Below are positions 1 through 5,077 of a stretch of DNA of 5,330 nt, one piece after another (the stretch's first letter is position 1; every line of letters starts with the position of its first letter). Under the pieces are notes generated by a model. That model was not told the origin of the DNA. It saw only the letters and a list, made by a program, of their open reading frames with translations, and ran no database searches. Location: contig CALBST010000389.1 of assembly GCA_937967425.1 (NCBI GenBank), positions 1-5,330 on the forward strand, read 5' to 3'. Origin of the DNA: an uncultured Caulobacteraceae bacterium (GTDB lineage Bacteria; Pseudomonadota; Alphaproteobacteria; Caulobacterales; TH1-2). Both the position numbers and the translations under genes were made by a program.

Positions 1-39
1 GCATGACGCTGTGGCCCGAAGCGTGCTAGCCGCGAAGCC
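1..39. other. Left edge, possible tail of an upstream gene
   Basis: Only 39 bases precede the first gene. On the + strand one frame stays open from base 2 to a TGA at 44-46, which would overlap the first gene's start; another frame closes with TAG at 27-29, eleven bases before that start. Either could be the end of an upstream same-strand gene, and the sequence does not decide between them. I see no promoter here; if the first gene has its own promoter it lies outside the window. Confidence 0.25.
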
Positions 40-627
40 ATGCTGACCGGCCTTAAGACCAACATGATGAACGCCGCGCGTTCTCCCAACGCGGAGCGGG
101 CTCTGTTTGTGGTGTCATTTGCGGAGAGCTCGTTCTTTCCGCTGCCGCCGGATTTGATGCTTGGGCCGATGGCGGCGGCGGAGCCAAAGAAGTGGCTGCG
201 CTACGCAATCGTTTGCACCATCGCCTCGGTGTTGGGCGGTTTGGCAGGCTACGCGATCGGCATGTTCCTGATGGATCAGGTCGGGCGTTATATTCTCGAC
301 TTCTTCGGTTATTCTGGCGAACGCGAGATGGAGTTGCGCGCCTTCTACGATCAGTACGGCGCCTGGTTCATTTTCCTGAAGGGGCTCACGCCCATTCCGT
401 ACAAGCTGGTGACGATCCTCTCCGGCGCACTCCACTTCTCGATCCCGATTTTTATCGCTGCTTCCGTGGTGACGCGCGGACTCCGCTTTGCGGCGGTGGC
501 GTGGATCTTCCAGAAGTTCGGCCCGCAGATCGCGCCGATCATGGAAAAGCGGATGGGGCTGGTGCTGGTCGTGGTGGCGGTGGTGATCGTCGCCGTCGTC
601 TTGGCGCTGCGTTTCATCCCCCATTAA
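40..627 (+). CDS. YqaA-type VTT/DedA-superfamily inner-membrane protein
   Basis: This 195-residue polytopic membrane protein belongs to the VTT (DedA/SNARE-associated Golgi) superfamily, YqaA branch. DedA-type proteins are inner-membrane transporters or flippases linked to membrane homeostasis; the exact substrate of this branch is not settled. The first conserved block is at residues 27-38, FAESSFFPLPPD, followed by a glycine-rich helix at about 55-77 with SVLGGLAGYAIG. The second half carries the re-entrant-loop signature KGLTPIPYKLVTILSG at 114-129, then VVTRGLRF at 143-150. A last hydrophobic segment spans about 173-192. The length fits the family. The start at 40 lacks a good Shine-Dalgarno. 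ATGs at 64 and 67 are alternatives, but residues 12-22 align with my memory of the family N-terminus, so I keep base 40. It ends 52 bases before dsbB and may be co-transcribed with it. Confidence 0.85.
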   Translation: MLTGLKTNMMNAARSPNAERALFVVSFAESSFFPLPPDLMLGPMAAAEPKKWLRYAIVCTIASVLGGLAGYAIGMFLMDQVGRYILDFFGYSGEREMELRAFYDQYGAWFIFLKGLTPIPYKLVTILSGALHFSIPIFIAASVVTRGLRFAAVAWIFQKFGPQIAPIMEKRMGLVLVVVAVVIVAVVLALRFIPH

Positions 628-632
628 GCGCG

Positions 633-644
633 GCGGCGCGCCGC
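633..644. repeat. 12-bp perfect GC palindrome in the yqaA-dsbB gap
   Basis: GCGGCGCGCCGC reads the same on both strands. It sits six bases after the first gene's stop and 35 bases before the dsbB start. It has no loop and no following T-run, so it is not an intrinsic terminator. In GC-rich DNA it may be chance; a weak RNA hairpin or a protein site is possible but unsupported. Confidence 0.3.
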
Positions 645-668
645 AGACTCCGGCCGCAATTTCCGGCT

Positions 669-672
669 AGGA
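669..672 (+). promoter_or_regulatory. Ribosome binding site of dsbB
   Basis: AGGA lies seven bases upstream of the ATG at 680, which is good Shine-Dalgarno spacing. It supports that start and shows that dsbB can be translated independently of the gene before it. Confidence 0.6.
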
Positions 673-679
673 TCGCCCT

Positions 680-1180
680 ATGATTGCCCGCCTGCGCCCG
701 ATCTGGCCGCTTTTGATCCTGCTTGCTTCCGCTGCGATGTTGGCGACGGCGGTGTTCTACTTTCAAGGCTACATGGGTCTGCAGCCATGCCCGCTTTGCT
801 TGCAACAGCGCTACTGGCACTGGGCCGTGATTGGTGTTTCGGCGCTGGCGTTTATCGCGACGCGCATTCAGCCGAAGTGGATCAATTGGGCGATCGTGCT
901 TGTCGGTCTCGTGCTGCTCGGCAGCGCGGCGATGGGCGGCTATCATGTCGCGGTTGAGCAGGGTTGGGTCGTTGCGCAGTGCGATATCGGCGGCGGCGCC
1001 GTCGATGCAAGCCAACTCGGTCTCGGCAATCTGCCGGACGGTGAGCTGCGGCCGCCGCGCTGCGACGAGGTCGTGTGGTCGTTCCTCGGCATTTCGATGG
1101 CCGGTTGGAACGCGATCATCTCGCTCTTCCTCGCGCTTGCGAGCTTCTATGTGGCGCTGACCGGAAAGCGCGAACAATGA
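680..1180 (+). CDS. dsbB: Disulfide bond formation protein B (DsbB)
   Basis: DsbB is the inner-membrane oxidase that re-oxidises the periplasmic thiol oxidase DsbA and passes the electrons to ubiquinone. The protein has 166 residues, close to the E. coli length. Four hydrophobic segments are visible at about 8-28, 45-61, 68-90 and 135-160, matching the four-helix topology. The first periplasmic loop carries the redox pair C37-P-L-C40, followed by LQQR with R44, the counterpart of the conserved quinone-proximal arginine after the CxxC. The second loop carries C101 and C128, the pair that reacts with DsbA. All four catalytic cysteines are therefore present, and I expect an active enzyme. No dsbA lies in the window, so its partner must be encoded elsewhere. 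The stop overlaps the coq7 start as ATGA, suggesting translational coupling to a ubiquinone-biosynthesis enzyme. Confidence 0.95.
   Translation: MIARLRPIWPLLILLASAAMLATAVFYFQGYMGLQPCPLCLQQRYWHWAVIGVSALAFIATRIQPKWINWAIVLVGLVLLGSAAMGGYHVAVEQGWVVAQCDIGGGAVDASQLGLGNLPDGELRPPRCDEVVWSFLGISMAGWNAIISLFLALASFYVALTGKREQ
1163..1168 (+). promoter_or_regulatory. Ribosome binding site of coq7
   Basis: GGAAAG, inside the end of dsbB, sits eight bases before the ATG at 1177. It favours that start over the in-frame upstream ATG at 1075, which would extend the protein by 34 residues deep into dsbB. Confidence 0.55.
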
Positions 1181-1737
1181 GCCGTCCGCATCCGCCTATG
1201 CCGGGTGAGAATGTCACCAAGCGGCGCTTGGAAGAGATGATCCGCGTCGATCACGCCGGCGAGTATGGTGCGGTGCAGATTTATCGTGGCCAGAAGGCTG
1301 TATTCAGCCGTATCGCCAGCAAGTCGCATGCGGCGAAGCTCATCGGTGAAATGGAAGCCGGCGAGCAAGAGCATCTCAAGACGTTCGATCGCCTAATCGC
1401 TGAGAGGAATGTGCGGCCGACCTTGATGGCGCCGGTTTGGCGCGTAGCCGGCTTTGGCCTTGGCGCGATTACGGCGCTGATGGGCGAGGAGGCCGCGCAC
1501 GCCTGCACGGAAGCTGTCGAGGAAGTGATCGAGAAACACTACGGCCAGCAGAGCGATGAGCTTGAGGCGGTCGACGGCGAGTTGAAGTACATCGTCGACA
1601 AATTTCGCGAGGACGAGATCGCGCATAAGGGCACCGCAGTCGAACAGGGCGCCCACCAAGCGCCCGCTTACCCGGTGCTTTCCGCGGTCATAAAGTTCGG
1701 CTGTCGCGCAGCGATCCGGATTTCGGAAAAAATATGA
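1177..1737 (+). CDS. coq7: Coq7-type demethoxyubiquinone hydroxylase
   Basis: Coq7 hydroxylates 2-polyprenyl-3-methyl-6-methoxy-1,4-benzoquinol, the penultimate step of ubiquinone synthesis, using a di-iron centre and O2 at the membrane surface. The 186-residue protein shows the duplicated ferritin-like layout. The first repeat has the hallmark RVDHAGEYGA at 23-32 with ligand E29, then an ExxH at E63-H66. The second has E112 in ACTEAVEEVIE and an ExxH at E147-H150 within FREDEIAHK. All six expected iron ligands are thus present. A hydrophobic stretch at about 83-103 probably helps membrane docking. By eye, the spacing between E29 and E63 is about four residues longer than I recall for human COQ7. 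The start at 1177 overlaps the dsbB stop (ATGA), and its stop overlaps the next start in the same way. Many gammaproteobacteria use the flavin enzyme UbiF here instead, so the Coq7 form fits an alphaproteobacterium. Confidence 0.95.
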   Translation: MSRPHPPMPGENVTKRRLEEMIRVDHAGEYGAVQIYRGQKAVFSRIASKSHAAKLIGEMEAGEQEHLKTFDRLIAERNVRPTLMAPVWRVAGFGLGAITALMGEEAAHACTEAVEEVIEKHYGQQSDELEAVDGELKYIVDKFREDEIAHKGTAVEQGAHQAPAYPVLSAVIKFGCRAAIRISEKI

Positions 1738-2342
1738 ACCCGGCAGTGCGAGTCGCGCGCGCGGATGAGTTGGACACTGCAGCCGCAGTGCTGACGGATG
1801 CGTTCGTCGACGAAGCCGGGCTCAATTACTGGCTGAAGCAGGACGCCTCGAAGGACCGTAAGCGGCGGAAGTTCTTCGATGCCGTGGTGCGAGAGATGCT
1901 GCACCCGAAGCGCGACATCTGGATCGCGGAGAGTGGCGGCGTGATGACGGGCGCTGCTGTCTGGCTCGGGCCGGGATTGAAGGCTTTTGATTTTCCATGG
2001 TGGCGTGAGCTTTTCTATACGCCATTGTTTCTTTCGATTGCCGGCGCTGACGGATTGAAGCGTGCGCGGGAATTGGGCGCGCGGCTCACGTCGTGCCACC
2101 CGGCCGTGCCGCACGCGCATTTGCAGTTTCTCGGCGTCTCCAATGAAGCGCAGGGGCAGGGTGTGGGATCGGCGTTGTTGAAGGAGACGCTGGCGCCGCT
2201 CGATGCGGACGGGACGGTCGGCTACTTGGAAGCGTCGACCGAGCGGAACGTGGCGCTTTATGCGCGGCATGGCTTCGAAGTGACGAACGAGTTTGATCTG
2301 CCTGGACTACACTTCTGGTGCATGACGCGGATGCCGCGCTAA
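1734..2342 (+). CDS. GNAT-family N-acetyltransferase
   Basis: This 202-residue protein has the GNAT fold, which transfers acetyl from acetyl-CoA to an amine. The acetyl-CoA motif A is clear: LQFLGVSNEAQGQGVG at 130-145, with the Q-x-x-G-x-G/A pyrophosphate loop at 140-145, then a helix SALLKETL. Motif B follows as YLEASTERNVALYARHGFEV at 164-183. The N-terminal half, with ADELDTAAAVLTDAF at 10-24 and an aromatic section around 85-102, resembles the broad group that includes puromycin N-acetyltransferase-like proteins. That resemblance does not show antibiotic resistance, and the substrate is unknown. GGAAAA at 1725-1730 gives a ribosome site six bases before the ATG, and the start overlaps the coq7 stop (ATGA). 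Its TAA shares bases with the stop of the opposing gene. Confidence 0.85.
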   Translation: MNPAVRVARADELDTAAAVLTDAFVDEAGLNYWLKQDASKDRKRRKFFDAVVREMLHPKRDIWIAESGGVMTGAAVWLGPGLKAFDFPWWRELFYTPLFLSIAGADGLKRARELGARLTSCHPAVPHAHLQFLGVSNEAQGQGVGSALLKETLAPLDADGTVGYLEASTERNVALYARHGFEVTNEFDLPGLHFWCMTRMPR

Positions 2343-3217
2343 TCGCCGGGCTTTTCGCCGGCGCTTATCTCTTCTGTCTTTAACGCATCGGCCAGTCGCA
2401 TCTTGGCGCTGCCGGGCTTTAGCGGCTTCTGCTGGCTTTCGTGCGGCGACCAACCGGTGGCGGTGAGGATTTCGAATGTGGCGCGGACGCGGCCGTCTTC
2501 GGAATAGCGTTCGCTGTAAATTTCGAACGCACGGGCGAGGATGCGTCGGCTCAGCGCGCGCGGGCTGCGTTCGCGGAGCGCGGAGGTTTCGCCCATGGCG
2601 CGGAGATCGGCGAGCAAGCGCATCGGCTCGCCGTAGCGGACTGTCACGACGTCGCGGTCGGCGGCTGGGAGTGCGAATCCGGCGCGCTGGAGCAGGCCGG
2701 CGATGTCTTGCAGATCGGCGAACGGCGAGACGCGTGGACCGGCGCCGCCAGTGAGTTCGGATTCGGCTTCAATGAGCGAGAGACGGAGTTCGTGCAGGGT
2801 CTCGCCGCCGAAAAGGGAAGCGAGAAGGAGGCCGTCAGGCTTCAACGCCAGCCGCAGCTGAATGAGCGCGCCGGGTAAATCATTGATCCAATGGAGCGCA
2901 AGGGACGAGACGATCAGCTCAAACGAGTTGGGCGCGAACGGCAGCTGCTCCGGGTCGATGAAGTCGAGATCGGCTTCGAGGATGGCGCCTATCCGGGCCG
3001 AGAGTTCTGGCCGAGCGCGGACTTCCTCCGAAAAGAGACCGCCGCCGCCGAGCGCGAGCACGCGCGGGAACGGACGCGGGATGGCTTCGAGGCGATCGGC
3101 CAGGTCCGCAACCACGCGCTCATGCAGAAACGCCGCGTCGCGGAACGTCGCGCGTGCGCGGCGCTTGCGCTGACGCACAAGCCGTGGCTCGAATGGACCC
3201 AGCTGGGGATCGCTCAT
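2339..3217 (-). CDS. NDUFAF5-like class I methyltransferase-fold protein
   Basis: The 292-residue protein resembles mitochondrial NDUFAF5, a complex I assembly factor that hydroxylates an arginine of NDUFS7 (the NuoB homologue) and keeps a SAM-dependent methyltransferase fold. Shared features recalled from the human protein are: an N-terminal R-A-R-A-T-F-x-F-L-like stretch at 21-31; LPFAPNSFELIVSSLALHWI at 92-111 followed by NDLPGAL; LKPDGLLLASLFGGETLHEL at 125-144; RVSPFADLQD after 160; LADLRAMGET; and GWSPHESQQKP from 255 with GSAK at 269-272. SAM motif I is atypical, VLALGGGG at 53-60: alanine replaces the usual aspartate and the GCG-like cysteine is missing. The linker to LPF is also about a dozen residues shorter than in human. 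Catalysis is therefore uncertain. Calls such as BioC are less likely, because the C-terminal match is specific to NDUFAF5. AGGA seven bases upstream supports the start. Confidence 0.85.
   Translation of the reverse strand: MSDPQLGPFEPRLVRQRKRRARATFRDAAFLHERVVADLADRLEAIPRPFPRVLALGGGGLFSEEVRARPELSARIGAILEADLDFIDPEQLPFAPNSFELIVSSLALHWINDLPGALIQLRLALKPDGLLLASLFGGETLHELRLSLIEAESELTGGAGPRVSPFADLQDIAGLLQRAGFALPAADRDVVTVRYGEPMRLLADLRAMGETSALRERSPRALSRRILARAFEIYSERYSEDGRVRATFEILTATGWSPHESQQKPLKPGSAKMRLADALKTEEISAGEKPGD
3205..3209 (+). promoter_or_regulatory. Ribosome binding site of comF
   Basis: GGGGA lies six bases before the ATG at 3216, inside the first codons of the opposite-strand gene. It supports the early comF start over the in-frame GTG at 3261. 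Confidence 0.5.
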
Positions 3218-3977
3218 GGGTTCATCCTATCGCGCGGCAGGCGCGTTCCGGAAACGCGGCGTGATCTCGCGCCTGTCGGACCTGATCTGGCCGCCGCGTT
3301 CGCTGCTCTCCGAGACGATCGTGGACCGCCCCGGCGTGATTGAGGCCGAGCTTTGGGGTGAACTGAAGTTTCTGACCGACCCACAGTGCGCCTGCTGCGG
3401 CTTCCCGCTGCCCGAGGGCGGCAATCCTGGCGACAAGTGCGGGGCGTGTGCGGGGCGCAAGCCCGCTTACGATACCGCGCGCGCGGCGTTGGCTTATGAG
3501 GATCACGCGCGGCGGCTCATCCTGGATTTGAAACGCGGTGGGCGGCGCGATGGACTGCCGGTGTTTGCGAAGTGGATGTCCACAGCGGCGGCGGAGCAAT
3601 TGGCGAAGGCGGACTTCGTAACGCCGGCGCCGATGCACTGGACCCGGTTGGCGGCCCGCAGTTTTAACCAGGCGGCGTGGCTAGCGCAGGCGCTGGCGCG
3701 CGCGGGCGGCAAGCCTTGGAAACCCGGAGCCCTGACCAGGGTCAAGCGTCGCAAAAGCCAAGCCGGCCTCTCGGCATTGGAACGGCGCAGGAACGTCGGC
3801 GGGGCGATCAAGGCATTTGGCAGCCACAAGGGAAAAACCATCCTCGTGGTGGACGATGTTTTCACCACCGGAGCGACTTTGGAAGCGTGCGCCCGTGCAT
3901 TGCGTAAAGCTGGGGCTGCAGAAGTGCATGCCGTGACCCTGGCGCGCGTTGTTAGGCCGATTGATATTTCTATCTGA
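3216..3977 (+). CDS. comF: ComF-family phosphoribosyltransferase-like protein
   Basis: ComF proteins join an N-terminal zinc-ribbon region to a type I phosphoribosyltransferase domain; in competent bacteria they assist DNA uptake, and elsewhere their role is unclear. The 253-residue product has a zinc-ribbon-like C58-x-x-C61 and C75-x-x-C78, then PAYDTARAALAYED at 83-96 and LILDLKRGG at 101-109. The transferase part shows PAPMHWTRLAARSFNQAAWLA at 137-157, KSQAGLSALERRRNV at 180-194, and the PRPP loop ILVVDDVFTTGATL at 209-222. An earlier CxxC usually found in PPRCLLCG context reads PPRSLLSE at 26-33, and the following CPAC-like pair is absent, so the first ribbon seems lost. The start at 3216 has GGGGA six bases upstream; a GTG at 3261 is an alternative. 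It heads a run with grxC 15 bases downstream. No other competence gene is visible. Confidence 0.88.
   Translation: MGSSYRAAGAFRKRGVISRLSDLIWPPRSLLSETIVDRPGVIEAELWGELKFLTDPQCACCGFPLPEGGNPGDKCGACAGRKPAYDTARAALAYEDHARRLILDLKRGGRRDGLPVFAKWMSTAAAEQLAKADFVTPAPMHWTRLAARSFNQAAWLAQALARAGGKPWKPGALTRVKRRKSQAGLSALERRRNVGGAIKAFGSHKGKTILVVDDVFTTGATLEACARALRKAGAAEVHAVTLARVVRPIDISI
3225..3228 (-). promoter_or_regulatory. Ribosome binding site of the NDUFAF5-like gene
   Basis: On the minus strand AGGA precedes the ATG at 3217 by seven bases. It lies within the first codons of comF, so each of the two divergent genes carries the other's ribosome site. Confidence 0.55.
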
Positions 3978-3992
3978 GATCATGAGTCGGAC

Positions 3993-4250
3993 ATGGCCCA
4001 GGTAACCGTCTATACGCGCGCCTTCTGCCCCTACTGCACGCGAGCCATCGCGTTGCTGCAGCGCAAGGGAGTCGAAGTGAAGGAAATCGACGCGACGGCC
4101 TGCCCGCTGACCAGGCAAGAGATGATCCAACGTTCCGGGCGTTGGACGTTCCCGCAGATTTTTGTCGGCGAAACGCATGTCGGCGGTTGCGATGATTTGC
4201 ATGCGCTGGAGCAGCGCGGAGCCCTTGATCAGCTCCTGGCGGGCGCCTGA
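3993..4250 (+). CDS. grxC: Glutaredoxin 3 (GrxC)
   Basis: Glutaredoxin reduces protein disulfides and glutathione mixed disulfides in the cytoplasm, being recharged by glutathione. This 85-residue protein is the normal size. The dithiol active site C12-P-Y-C15 follows the first beta strand (VTVYTRAF). The glutathione-binding cis-proline motif is T52-F53-P54 in WTFPQIFVG, with phenylalanine where TVP is more usual. The GGCDDLHAL segment at 64-72 binds the glutathione backbone in this family. Extra cysteines are C37 and C66. The ATG at 3993 is the only start that fits: an ATG at 3982 is out of frame and soon stops. The ribosome site is weak. The TGA overlaps the next start by one base (TGATG), implying coupled translation. 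Confidence 0.95.
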   Translation: MAQVTVYTRAFCPYCTRAIALLQRKGVEVKEIDATACPLTRQEMIQRSGRWTFPQIFVGETHVGGCDDLHALEQRGALDQLLAGA

Positions 4251-5077
4251 TGCGTAAGTTGCGGGTCGCGGCGGTTCAGCTGCGTTCAGGTATTGATCCG
4301 AAGGCCAATCGCGAAGCCGCGATGCCGTTGCTGCGGGAAGCGGCGTCGGCCGGCGCGCGCTTCATCGCGACGCCCGAGTGCACGATGGTGCTCGATCGCG
4401 ACAAACCGCGGATGCTGAAAACAATAGCCTCGGCCCAGATCGAGAGCGAACTCAAGGCCTGGGGCGCTGCGGCGCAGGAGCTAGGCGTTTGGTTGTTGCT
4501 GGGATCGGGCTCGATCGATGCGGGCAACGGCAAGGTCTGGAACCGCTCATTCGTGTTCGACCCGAGCGGCAAGATCGCGGCGAAGTACGACAAGATCAAT
4601 CTGTTCGACGTGACGCTCGGCGGCGGCGAGATGTATCGCGAGAGCGACTCGTTCGAAGGCGGTTCGCAGGCTGTGCTCGTCACCGGCCCAATGGATGCGA
4701 AGATCGGGCTGACGATCTGCTACGACGTGCGCTTTGCGCCGCTTTACAGCGCGCTGGCGCGCGGCGGCGCGGAGGTGATCGCGGTTCCGGCGGCGTTCAC
4801 GGTGCCAACGGGGCAGGCGCATTGGGAGACGCTGCTTCGGGCGCGGGCGATCGAGACGCACTGCTATGTGATCGCGCCGGCGCAGGGCGGTAAGCATGAA
4901 GATGGCCGCTCCACCTACGGCCATTCGCTGATCATTGATCCGTGGGGCAAGGTGATCGCCGAGCTGGATCATGATGAGCCGGGTTACATTGTCGCCGATC
5001 TCGACCTAGATGCTGTCGGCGCCGCGCGGGAGAAAATCCCGGCGTGGCAGGGCGGACGCAACTTTACTGGACCATGA
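4250..5077 (+). CDS. Nit-type carbon-nitrogen hydrolase (amidase)
   Basis: This 275-residue protein is a nitrilase-superfamily hydrolase of the Nit1/Nit2-like branch, which cleaves small amides through a Glu-Lys-Cys triad. All three residues are visible: E43 in TPECTM, K115 in KYDKINLFDV, and C157 in TICYDVRF. Other family blocks are WNRSFVFDPSG at 97-107, VPAAFTVPTGQAHWETLL beginning near 179, RARAIET after it, and a C-terminal GHSLIIDPWG. Known members are omega-amidase (Nit2) and deaminated-glutathione amidase (Nit1). The coupling to grxC favours a glutathione-repair role, but this is inference and the substrate cannot be read from sequence. The motif usually written KIHLFDV has asparagine at 117 instead of histidine. 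No membrane segment or signal peptide is seen. The start overlaps the grxC stop, and its own stop overlaps the DUF1178 start. Confidence 0.9.
   Translation: MRKLRVAAVQLRSGIDPKANREAAMPLLREAASAGARFIATPECTMVLDRDKPRMLKTIASAQIESELKAWGAAAQELGVWLLLGSGSIDAGNGKVWNRSFVFDPSGKIAAKYDKINLFDVTLGGGEMYRESDSFEGGSQAVLVTGPMDAKIGLTICYDVRFAPLYSALARGGAEVIAVPAAFTVPTGQAHWETLLRARAIETHCYVIAPAQGGKHEDGRSTYGHSLIIDPWGKVIAELDHDEPGYIVADLDLDAVGAAREKIPAWQGGRNFTGP

Noticed and set aside
633..679. Intrinsic terminator after the YqaA-like gene
   Set aside because: The palindrome has no loop and no following T-run, and the ribosome site of dsbB follows closely.
1075..1176. Upstream ATG extending Coq7 by 34 residues
   Set aside because: The extension lies wholly inside dsbB and matches no part of the Coq7 family; the ATG at 1177 has a good ribosome site and the ATGA overlap.
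614..1177. 187-codon open frame on the - strand opposite dsbB and coq7
   Set aside because: The translation is rich in Arg, His and Gln and low in complexity with no family signature; the sense strand encodes a clear DsbB.
1734..2342. Antibiotic-resistance (puromycin-type) acetyltransferase
   Set aside because: The likeness is confined to general GNAT motifs, and the setting is core metabolism with no mobile or resistance genes.
2441..2878. 145-codon open frame on the + strand opposite the NDUFAF5-like gene
   Set aside because: It is antisense to a well-supported gene, shows no recognisable motif, and is expected from the codon bias of GC-rich DNA. A second such frame at 2891-3343 was rejected for the same reason.
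3216..3977. ComF as evidence for natural competence
   Set aside because: ComF homologues occur widely in non-competent bacteria, and no comEC, dprA or pilus gene is in the window.
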